From: Trichopria drosophilae
Taxonomy: Eukaryota; Arthropoda; Insecta; Hymenoptera; Diapriidae
DNA length: 64,000 nucleotides
Assembly: GCA_030407085.1 (NCBI GenBank)
Contig: JAQOWT010000013.1
Coordinates: 89,380 to 153,379 of the forward strand
Reading direction: 5' to 3'
Shown here one piece after another: positions 52,501 through 58,337 of the stretch; within the stretch, counting starts at the first letter, position 1; every line of letters begins with the position of its first letter. Position numbers and translations under genes: made by a program. The notes beneath the pieces were generated by a model. That model had not been told where the DNA came from, made no database searches, and worked only from the letters and a program-made list of their open reading frames with translations.

Positions 52501-54174
52501 CTTTTCTTTCGTCACGTCCAGCGTACGATTTTCTTTCTCGCTCGCTTCGTCTGTGTCAAACCGTTCGTCTTCGTTCGTATCGCCTACTCCCTCTTCTTTT
52601 CTCTCTTTACTTAACTCGATTGTATTTCCACGGGTTTTGTGTGTATTCGAGTCTTCTTGAGCGATTTTGGGAAAAAATGAGACCGTCGATGATGGCAACA
52701 AGCGCGATGACGGGAGTCTTGTTGTAAATTTAAAATCAATGGTTGGATAATTCGAACCTAGATAATGTTGAGGGTTTGTTAAGTTAGAATTTCTGTGCGG
52801 AAGCGGTCGTAGACGGTAGTCATCAATACGCGTGTTCGTGTAGCGTCGGTTTCTTGGCCATGAAAATTCCTTATCATCGATCCTACGTCCTTGTTTATAT
52901 TTTCCTATCCTTTTTTTCTTCTTTCTGCGACGCTCTGATGCCTCTCCTCTCCTTTTTTTCTTTACTCCATTTTCTATGCGTTTGTGTATTTGTTTATCCT
53001 TACCTATCGCATATCGCTCAATCTTATTGTTCCCCGATAGTACATGATTTGCTGGTGCAAATCTAAATGGAGATTTAGGCCGGACCTCCTCGTTCAAAAC
53101 GGGAGCTATAAATGGAGTTTTAGGATACGGGACATGGATCGATGTTGTTTCGGGCATAGGCTTGAACACTTTACCCGATCGCGTTTGTCCTGTTGTCGTC
53201 GCGATTTTCAGGTAATCGGGAATCTCCAGTAGTTTCTCGGCTTCTGAAATGTATTTTTTCCGAGTTATTTTGACATTTCCCGAAGTTTCCTTTTTTGTAT
53301 GTTGTGTTGCCTGTATTTCCGAGACGTTATCTTCGACATCTCCGTTTGTATCCGAATCTTCCGTTCTAGCGGCTATTGTTTTTCTTGCAATAGGCCGTCC
53401 GTTGGAAGAACTTATCTCCATATTGGACCCTAAATGTATTGGATGATATGGGCGATTTCTCTCCTGCGATTTTTTTGTTTTCTGGAGCGGTCTGCATTTT
53501 GCAACCGAATTTTTTGACTCTTGTTTTCCACTCATTTTCTCAAGCGTAGTTACATTTACTCTTGCCAATATCCTTGATTGTGAATTTGTTATGTTAATGT
53601 CGTTTTTCATTTTCTTTACCATAAGCATTTTAAATTTCTCGTTTTTCTCCTTAATTTCGATTTCTTTTTCGTTTTCGTCATAATCGATGGGTCGACTCCC
53701 ATCCGCCGGGTTACGCGATAATGCATCGGCATTAACGTGCCTTTTTCCTTTTTTGTACATAATAGTATATTCGTAATCTTCGAGCTTCATATAAAACCTA
53801 TGCAGACGACGTGTCAGGACTTTCATTGATTTAGAATAAGTAAGGGGTTCGTGATCTGTAATTAACACGAACTTCCGTCCATATAAGTACGGATGAAATT
53901 GCTCCACGGCGTAAACTGCGGCGAGCATTTCTTTCTCTGAAGTCGTATAACGCTCTTCAGCCCCTTTCAAGCCTCGCGATGCATAAGCTACGGGCCTATC
54001 TTCTCCTAATTTGCCTTGAGAAAGTATCGCTCCAAGAGCGAAACCTGACGCATCGGTCGATACAACAAATGTTTCCTCGAAATTTGGGAGTTGTAGTACC
54101 GGGCCTTCGCATAATTTAATTTTTAGCGTTTCAAATGCCTCGATTTGATCCTCCCCAAAATAAACGGCTGCGAA
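49531..54174 (-). CDS. pol: Pol, C-terminal part: RNase H - linker - OTU-like - macro-like - integrase
   Basis: One open frame of about 1,547 codons, continuing pol after a frame break from the RT frame at about 54150-54160. Residues are numbered from the TTG codon at 53970, which is not a real start. RNase H lies upstream of and up to about residue 87 (TDAS, then ITDHEPL and HVNADALSR). Residues 90-750 form a charged, low-complexity linker with a basic cluster near 337-354. Then come an OTU-like domain (757-870), a macro-like domain (960-1102) and integrase (1110-1450). Integrase has H1119/H1126/C1156/C1159 zinc ligands and a D1189, D1249, E1285 triad with 35 residues between the last two, then a GPY module near 1417. 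Gypsy pols usually pass from RNase H to integrase in well under 200 residues, so the insertion is exceptional. The frame itself is uninterrupted to TAA at 49531. Confidence 0.9.
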   Translation of the reverse strand, partial: FAAVYFGEDQIEAFETLKIKLCEGPVLQLPNFEETFVVSTDASGFALGAILSQGKLGEDRPVAYASRGLKGAEERYTTSEKEMLAAVYAVEQFHPYLYGRKFVLITDHEPLTYSKSMKVLTRRLHRFYMKLEDYEYTIMYKKGKRHVNADALSRNPADGSRPIDYDENEKEIEIKEKNEKFKMLMVKKMKNDINITNSQSRILARVNVTTLEKMSGKQESKNSVAKCRPLQKTKKSQERNRPYHPIHLGSNMEISSSNGRPIARKTIAARTEDSDTNGDVEDNVSEIQATQHTKKETSGNVKITRKKYISEAEKLLEIPDYLKIATTTGQTRSGKVFKPMPETTSIHVPYPKTPFIAPVLNEEVRPKSPFRFAPANHVLSGNNKIERYAIGKDKQIHKRIENGVKKKRRGEASERRRKKKKRIGKYKQGRRIDDKEFSWPRNRRYTNTRIDDYRLRPLPHRNSNLTNPQHYLGSNYPTIDFKFTTRLPSSRLLPSSTVSFFPKIAQEDSNTHKTRGNTIELSKERKEEGVGDTNEDERFDTDEASEKENRTLDVTKEKDENDERKENILRTDTQGSSAVRTIPSENGSSKKQVASVPLNEKKEDTTLEKRETEQRIDGDATLSPANHDNNHEIAIDKAYSTPDDESDTDSEILNRNSLSEYYWESESWSDEAVLINRNLDISEKTPQIPTCHTEPHNQNALRGKEDINIDVTTDEEIQMDIEDQRHHTRTNGNEMDTVEILSTPRLNIKPQVKPRKRKHLPSPETSPRVAVRKRKPQDPRSQEERRKDIEQLYTHTNPSTDGISNTLLNYQIGNKCAEPYTEFERDVNIVNDGNCLFHSLIKLHNLDMSFYDLKRILQNSDQAQNCAEPIRAYIILDRECEYGDDNILKIFSLHYKVNFCVHRYNTDKSVEYCHIGTPHISKIYHLHLEDVHYTPYFSVESQMEIEDTDPSAGLFTSGEVQADVNTQSQTEEQHVRNFKDPKQDTNLPVGSPEIAKVGQTDTTETTETSGIDTELNLDEPFTTDFESDKLKLKISRKHLFEETGHIVYFTTADGKFNSEIVLTLRERRYIRTGKIEKTDLKIGNVITSKRGNVQIYGLIIAGTTDDVPSKMSIIQCLKNLKTQITKDKVVKLRVGHDEDIITKIRWNVIHEQFRSVFSNQKLKIVFCENNIRIPPTTDRMEIIREFHGATIGGHKGVRKTYRRICKEWYWRNMRSDIQEYIRRCQICQGKKLKRVKTRLPMVITDTPKYSFDKVSLDIWGPTDLTERGNRYVLTVQDQLTKYSLAIPLPEITAPIIAKAFTDHFICIYGSPIQILTDQGKNFIGKVLKEFAKLFRIKQSKTTAYHPQSNGSLERSHHVLKEYLKTIVTDRRNWDEWLPHAMFSYNVSEHEGTKFTPFELIFGRKARTPTRFPSREKLVTYDDYLANLARNLQEIQTLAAMNLSQAKHRSKRYYDRKLNVKHFHIGEMVWVIKEPTKGKFDDEYMGPYEILEILGPRNIKIKINTRSKIVHVDKLRKAFDPLFNPDQADSDSWDDTDNEMSKEKLHNT
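49621..50643 (-). other. integrase domain region
   Basis: Within pol: an HHCC zinc-binding module, a DD35E catalytic core (SLDIWGP, LTDQGKNF, NGSLERSH) and a C-terminal GPY/F-type module (GPYEILEILG). All catalytic residues are present. It would join reverse-transcribed DNA ends to the target, consistent with the 4-bp duplication. I see no chromodomain after it; the tail is short and acidic. Confidence 0.93.
50665..51093 (-). other. macro-like domain in pol
   Basis: About 143 residues between the OTU-like domain and integrase. The order of features follows the Poa1p/TARG1-type macro fold: a hydrophobic strand (GHIVYFTTAD) where the family has its N-terminal binding strand and acidic residue, then LKIGNVITSKRGNVQIYGLI matching the central strand pair. 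A helix with spaced basic residues follows, then a VGHDEDIITKIRW segment where the family has a glycine-rich loop and a conserved tryptophan helix, and a final strand KIVFCE. Several glycines that contact ADP-ribose in active members are replaced, so binding or hydrolysis is doubtful. Recognised by pattern, not by a profile search. Confidence 0.5.
51361..51702 (-). other. OTU-like cysteine protease domain in pol
   Basis: About 114 residues in the long RNase H-integrase spacer. The start carries NDGNCLFHSL, the hallmark OTU nucleophile motif, with Asp764 and Cys767. The end carries EDVHYTPYF, the catalytic His864 followed by Tyr as in OTU families. Between them are a helical segment and hydrophobic strands of suitable length. 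The family (Pfam OTU, peptidases of clan CA) removes ubiquitin or ubiquitin-like proteins; several RNA viruses encode OTUs that counter host ubiquitin signalling. All core catalytic residues look present. Whether it acts on host ubiquitin or processes Pol cannot be told from the sequence. Confidence 0.8.
51703..53700 (-). other. long disordered linker of pol
   Basis: About 660 codons with no recognised fold, rich in Glu, Asp, Lys, Arg, Ser and Thr. Basic clusters (KKKRRGEASERRRKKKKR near residues 337-354, and KPRKRKHLPSPETSPRVAVR further on) could serve as nuclear localisation signals. Acidic stretches such as DDESDTDSE alternate with them. The frame has stayed open across almost 2 kb although upstream parts of pol are broken, which argues for past coding constraint. 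Confidence 0.6.
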
Positions 54175-55223
54175 CTACGAAGCAGTACAACTAGAGGATG
54201 TGCAATTTTCGAAAAATGTTCTATAAAGCGTCGGTAATATCCTGCCAGACCGAGAAACTGCTTAATATTTTTTCGATTTTTCGGTACCGCGAAATTCATT
54301 ACGGCTTCTACCTTCTTAGGATGGGGTTTGACGCAACTGTTTCCGACGATATGCCCTAGATAAATGGCTTCCTTACATAAAAATCTGCATTTTTCAGGTT
54401 CGAGAGTAAGATTTGCTTTGTTTAAACGCTCCATTAACCGCTCGAATTTTATCTTGTGTTCTTTCAAGTTTTTTGCATAGATCACGATGTCATCGAGATA
54501 TACAAGTAATTCAATTCCTTGGAGTCCCGATAACACGAGATCCATTAAGCGTTGGAAGTCACTGGGCCCATTTTTAATACCCATGGGCATTCGAACATAT
54601 TCATAATGCCCGTGTGGAGTCGAAAAGGCAGTTTTATGGGCGTCTCGATCATCCATTGGGATTTGATGAAATCCTGATTTCAGATCGAGAGTCATGAAAT
54701 ACTCCGATTGACCCAATTGATCGAGTATTTCCGTGACGTTGGGAATAGGATAAACATCGCCTATTGTCTTTTCGTTAAGATCACGAAAATCGATAACCAA
54801 CCTCCATTTTTTAATCCCATCTGGTCCGGGTTTCTTTGGAACGATCCATGCTGGTGAATCGTATGGAGAGGTCGAGTGTCGGATTATCCCAGCTTTTAGT
54901 TGCTCGGCTACTTGTTTTTGCAGTTCTTCCTTAATTGCTGGAGGTTGCCGATACCGTTTTGCTCGGGTGGGTACGTCGTCCTTCGTATGAATTCGGTGCG
55001 AGAATACCGTGGTGCACCCCAACGATTCTCCTGGCAAGTGAAATCTTTCGGCACTTTCTGATATCAATTTCACAACGTGATCGCGCTCTTCGTTGTTTAG
55101 ATGTTGTAAATCTATTAATTTTAAGACCTTTTGAGCTCTCTCATTCTTCTTCGCGGTGTATGCCCTCACGTTCTTGGCATTATCATCGTAGGTATTTAAA
55201 AATGGCAGTTTCGCGATTTCGTC
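54123..55223 (-). pseudogene. pol: Pol, reverse transcriptase part (frame-broken at both ends)
   Basis: This frame is open from just after an in-frame TAG at 55224-55226 down to a stop at 54123. It carries the fingers, palm and start of the connection region of a Ty3/Gypsy RT: WRLVIDFRDLN, the first catalytic Asp in LDLKSGFHQI, and YLDD with the other two, near residues 162 and 224-227 counted from 55169. There is no ATG at the start, as expected for part of a Gag-Pol polyprotein. Upstream, the coding trace moves into another frame (stop at 55196) and then into the protease frame. Downstream, at about 54150-54160, it passes into the RNase H frame. Each move is -1, consistent with single missing bases. 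Catalytic motifs themselves are intact. Confidence 0.9.
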
Positions 55224-55311
55224 CTATACATATTCCCAGACGGTATAATATCGCACTCCTCTAATTCGATTTCCGGAATTTTGACGGTAACTTCTTCTTC
55301 GTGCGTATTTA

Positions 55312-55943
55312 TTATATAAAGGTGTGTATATCCATTATGGTTTTAACTAACGCATTCCCGAAATATATTCCGTAGCCAAGGTTGATCTTCGGAACATAGC
55401 CTATCTTTATACCGGTTTTTATTTTGACGCGAATGACCTTTCTGCATCTGGGTGGGAGTGTTAGAGTCTCATCATCCATGAACGGGATGGTAAAGCTCCC
55501 AAATTGCAAACAACCGTGCCTATAATCGATATTAACGGCGTGTGACCGGAAGAACGGATCTCCTAAAATTCCGTCTTCGGAGATCGGAAATTCGTCGCGT
55601 ACCACTTGCATTTCGACCGGTATATCGTCAAAGTTAATTTTGACCGAACCCATCGTTCTTGTTACCCCATCGCCTATGCCACTCAAGTCGTATGTGGTTT
55701 TTACGTCGACCGTAGCATTTCTTCGTAGGCAACTGAGTTTAATCAAGTTAATCTCAGCGCCTGAGTCAACCAAAAACTTGTTCGACTTGCTGTAAAAATC
55801 CTCACTTTGGATTTCTACTCTCGGGCACCGAACGAGCTCACTAACCCCAAGACGGATTGCGGCTGGTCGGCTGACACCTGTCGGACTCGACGACCTTTCT
55901 CTTGGGCGCTCGACGATCCTAGGGTACGTCGAGCGCCTTCTAA
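55312..55943 (-). CDS. pro: Pro, retropepsin-like aspartic protease (-1 frame after gag)
   Basis: The frame lies -1 to gag and is open from the slippery heptamer at 55944-55950 through the end of gag (TAG at 55815) and on to a stop at 55312. The protease core follows the overlap: LVDSGAEINLI contains the catalytic Asp-Ser-Gly, and ILGDPFF is the conserved second-half motif of retropepsins. About 54 codons overlap the end of gag. It would be made as part of a Gag-Pro(-Pol) fusion by -1 frameshifting and then cleave the polyprotein. The frame ends early relative to RT: a short stretch in a third frame bridges 55317-55196, so Pro and RT are not continuous in this copy. Confidence 0.85.
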
Positions 55944-57176
55944 GTTTAAATCCTCGTTGCGTGGAAGGCGAGAATATTCTTGTATACTATTATTATTTTT
56001 ACGACTGTCATTGGCGAAAGGTCTATCATTCTGGCGTCGCTGCATATTTTCGGGTCGCCTATCTGGGTTATTGTTACGCGAATAATTTTCGTGCGACTGT
56101 CTCCTAACATCTCTGTAAAAATTTTCGCGACTGTTAGGGTTCTCGTAACGATGTTCGTGACGGGGATCTCCAAAATTTCTCAAATTTTCATTTCGACGTG
56201 AGTTCTCGAATCGCCGCGAATCTTCGTAATGACGCGGATCGTCATATCGGCGTGAACCGTCTAATCGAGGCGAATTGTCGTACCTTCGCGAATTACCATA
56301 TCGCGGCGTGATATTCGGTTTGATATCCTGAGCCCGCTGAAATGAAAAACATCTTTCCCTGGTGTGCCCTATTCTACCGCAGTGATCGCACTTTGTTTCA
56401 TTGTAGCGTTTTATGTTGCATTCTTCTTCTACATGCCCGTCTTTTTGACAGTAATTACAGCGGGAATCTCTATCAATGTTTGAATTGATTATATGCGCGG
56501 ATGCATGCCGAATTATATTACTGGACGAGGCGGTCTGTCGTTCCGCGGCCTCGTCTTTCGCACCGAACAAAAAAGTGAATTTTCGCGCCGCGTCTATTCC
56601 TTCCTGCAATGTTTTTACAGGCATATGCATTAGCCGCGATTCCATCATTCCTTTAGCCTCGAGAATGAATCGCTGCAATGCGGCTGAATCAGCGTTTTCA
56701 ATTAAGTACTTTTTTATTTCATTGCCTAGCTCGGAGTCGCTTTCGACTGTACTTGTCAAACGACTAACCGCCTGAGCGAGGCGACCCCCGAAATTTAGAA
56801 ATGTTTCGCCTGTCCTCTGAGTCATGCTATTTATTTCTCCTAAAATATTCGCGGGATTTTCGGTGCGACCAAATGATTTTCTTAGATCCGCTAAGAAAGC
56901 ATCGATAGTGTCGTATGATGATGTACGAGGTCCGAAATGGCTTGCTTCGCCGGACAGTTTTGTCCGTAGAAGAAGCAAGAAAGGTCGAGCATCTTCGGGG
57001 CTCAATATCGAGAACGCATCGCGTACAGCTCTTTCGAACGTTCGAAATCGCTCAAATTGGCCGTCGAACGAGGGAATGATGCCTAACGCCTCATTAATAA
57101 GGGATGGTCTCACGGTCACTGATAGTGGAAAGTTTGCGGACGTGCTTTCCGAGTCGATTTTTATATTTTTTGACAT
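55815..57176 (-). CDS. gag: Gag, capsid/nucleocapsid polyprotein with two CCHC knuckles
   Basis: 453 codons from ATG at 57176 (the first ATG in a frame that stays open a little further upstream) to TAG at 55815. The N-terminal half is a helical capsid-like region (FERFRTFERAVRDAF, FLNFGGRLAQAVSRL). Residues about 240-253 and 263-276 are two CX2CX4HX4C zinc knuckles (CNYCQKDGHVEEEC and CDHCGRIGHTRERC) for binding genomic RNA. Residues about 291-389 are an Arg/Tyr/Asp/Asn-rich tail of loosely repeated SRRYDN-type blocks, probably disordered and RNA-binding. The frame is intact. The end overlaps pro and holds the frameshift signal. Drosophila gypsy-type errantivirus Gags usually lack CCHC motifs, so this Gag points to another lineage. 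Confidence 0.92.
   Translation of the reverse strand: MSKNIKIDSESTSANFPLSVTVRPSLINEALGIIPSFDGQFERFRTFERAVRDAFSILSPEDARPFLLLLRTKLSGEASHFGPRTSSYDTIDAFLADLRKSFGRTENPANILGEINSMTQRTGETFLNFGGRLAQAVSRLTSTVESDSELGNEIKKYLIENADSAALQRFILEAKGMMESRLMHMPVKTLQEGIDAARKFTFLFGAKDEAAERQTASSSNIIRHASAHIINSNIDRDSRCNYCQKDGHVEEECNIKRYNETKCDHCGRIGHTRERCFSFQRAQDIKPNITPRYGNSRRYDNSPRLDGSRRYDDPRHYEDSRRFENSRRNENLRNFGDPRHEHRYENPNSRENFYRDVRRQSHENYSRNNNPDRRPENMQRRQNDRPFANDSRKNNNSIQEYSRLPRNEDLNLEGARRTLGSSSAQEKGRRVRQVSADQPQSVLGLVSSFGARE
55905..55950 (-). promoter_or_regulatory. -1 programmed ribosomal frameshift signal (gag-pro)
   Basis: On the minus strand, TTTAAAC (55950-55944) is read in the gag frame as T TTA AAC, an X XXY YYZ slippery site. 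After a 6-nt spacer comes a perfect 11-bp stem, GGCGCTCGACG with CGTCGAGCGCC (55937-55927 and 55915-55905), with an 11-nt loop. The -1 frame has no stop from the heptamer through the protease core. Sequence, spacing and frame all agree. Confidence 0.88.
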
Positions 57177-57417
57177 TTTCGCAGTTACCGTGCAAAAAAA
57201 TTTAAACACTATATGTGGGTGTACTTTGATTCAATCCAATTTATTTCTTTGTTATTTTATTTTATTTTCTTTTTATTATTATATGTATATATATTTTTTT
57301 GTTTATGTCAAATATTAAAACAATTGGAAATAAAGACACAATATATATAAAAAAAAATATAGCGTGTGATGAAGAAGGTGGAAATTTTAATTATCTATAT
57401 GTGATTAAAAAAGAGTC
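57177..57417 (-). other. gag 5' leader within the env intron
   Basis: About 240 bp, strongly AT-rich, between the splice donor and the gag ATG. No further ORF or repeat is seen. It would stay only in unspliced (gag-pol and genomic) RNA. Confidence 0.6.
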
Positions 57418-57423
57418 ACTTAC
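57418..57423 (-). other. env splice donor (GTAAGT)
   Basis: The minus strand reads CAGG/GTAAGT, close to the ideal donor consensus, with the intron starting at 57423. It is used to remove gag-pol and join the signal-peptide exon to env. Confidence 0.75.
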
Positions 57424-57479
57424 CCTGTGGTTTGAGCGATGATCGCGATCACTCCCAAGATTATTATGGAGAAGTTCAT
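57424..57479 (-). CDS. env: Env leader exon encoding the signal peptide
   Basis: ATG at 57479-57477 begins 18 codons plus two bases, ending at a consensus splice donor. The peptide starts MNFSIIILGVIAIIAQ: a short polar start, a strong hydrophobic core and a small-residue cleavage region, typical of a secretory signal peptide. The main env exon lacks both an ATG and a signal peptide, and its acceptor phase fits the two bases left here. In unspliced RNA the same ATG gives a 19-codon upstream ORF whose TAA lies within the donor GTAAGT. It lies 247 nt upstream of the gag ATG. Confidence 0.78.
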
Positions 57480-57654
57480 TTTCTCTGGTAAGTACAGGAT
57501 GTCACTTTTGCTCACTGTTTTTTTTTCACTGCACTCGCGTGGATATAAAATACCCCTCGGTAACGTGAGGGAGTTCGTAAAACTCCGCGTAAAGGGAATA
57601 GGCACCCCACACGATCACTTCCGTCGACAAAGGAAAAAATCGCGCGCGAAGCTT
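57480..57654 (-). other. 5' leader between primer binding site and env leader exon
   Basis: About 175 bp present in both spliced and unspliced RNA. It contains no ATG-started ORF that I would call; a GTG-started frame running into the signal peptide is not credible as a start. A packaging signal could be here but cannot be recognised by eye. Confidence 0.4.
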
Positions 57655-57668
57655 CACCGCTGCCACCA
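57655..57668 (-). other. putative primer binding site
   Basis: The minus strand reads TGGTGGCAGCGGTG, beginning with TGG complementary to a tRNA CCA end, 5 nt inside the 5' LTR (spacer TAAAT). I could not match it confidently to a particular tRNA. Gypsy-type elements usually have the site within a few bases of the LTR, so the location fits. Confidence 0.55.
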
Positions 57669-57673
57669 ATTTA

Positions 57674-58333
57674 TGTTACGTACCAGTCCTGAAAAGGACT
57701 TGTAGTAACAATAAGGTATCAAATACACTGAAGTTAAAGTTTGAACTATTTATTTATTTATAGACTATGTTACGCGGGTCGTACATAAGAATATATTCGA
57801 GTCGATGGTGGTAGGTTGCGCGGAACCGTTTTAGTCGCGGTCTTAGTCCGAGATTTTAGTGGACTTTGTCACGGATGGAAATTGACTGAATGGCCTATGG
57901 ATTTCATCGACCAGGTAACCTCGGGAAAACGATAAGATTTCCCGAAGGTACGTGGCTGTAGCTCGTGCTGGGCCGCTGGACTCGAAGGGAGCCTGATAAG
58001 ACTTTCGTAAGAAGTCTGATAAAGCTCTCGTGTCTCGAGACCGGATGTGTACTCAGATATCGTCTATTCGTTTGATGCGTCGCTGTCGAAAGATAGCGGT
58101 GCATCGAACTAGATCGATTAAATATTTAATTAGGCGTTTATCGCCGAAAATATATACACGTGTTGTTCGGAGTGCCGTAAGCGGAAATCCTCCAACAGCC
58201 CATCTCGGTATCTAAGGCTGAAGTTTACGGAGATCGTTGTTTGTCCGGAACAACTAAGATTACATTAAAATATAATAATCTACGTGCGCGGTGTCATAAG
58301 ATATTAGAAGATGGCACAGCCGCGTACGTAACA
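57674..58333 (-). repeat. 5' LTR
   Basis: 660 bp, paired with 45237-45896. It differs at about ten substitutions, roughly 1.5 percent. It is the 5' LTR because the coding genes, primer binding site and leader all read away from it on the minus strand. Confidence 0.95.
58151..58156 (-). promoter_or_regulatory. possible TATA element in the 5' LTR
   Basis: TATATA, in the context GTGTATATATTTTCGG on the minus strand, about 180 bp into the LTR from its outer end. Motif and position are suitable for the RNA start of the element, but TATA-like strings are common in AT-rich DNA. Confidence 0.3.
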
Positions 58334-58337
58334 TCGT
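58334..58337. repeat. target site duplication (right copy)
   Basis: TCGT directly after ...CGTAACA, repeating 45233-45236. The satellite monomer resumes here at the same internal position where it stopped. Confidence 0.9.

Larger units (their letters stand above)
45237..58333 (-). mobile_element. env-bearing Ty3/Gypsy-type LTR retroelement (endogenous errantivirus-like)
   Basis: A complete 13.1-kb insertion in the satellite, bounded by two 660-bp LTRs in direct orientation and a TCGT target duplication. The ends are a 10-bp perfect inverted repeat (TGTTACGTAC...GTACGTAACA). Reading the minus strand, the order is LTR, primer binding site, spliced leader exon, gag, protease, RT, RNase H, linker, OTU-like, macro-like, integrase, env, LTR. 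Integrase after RT/RNase H places it in Ty3/Gypsy (Metaviridae). The envelope resembles insect errantivirus and baculovirus F proteins, but the two CCHC knuckles in gag are unlike Drosophila gypsy-type errantiviruses, whose Gag usually lacks them. It is unusually long because of an insertion of over 1,000 codons in pol and an antisense gene between pol and env. Pol is broken in at least three places in this copy. Confidence 0.95.

Noticed and set aside
50491..53446. Many plus-strand ORFs opposite pol
   Set aside because: They are antisense shadows of a long purine-rich coding strand.
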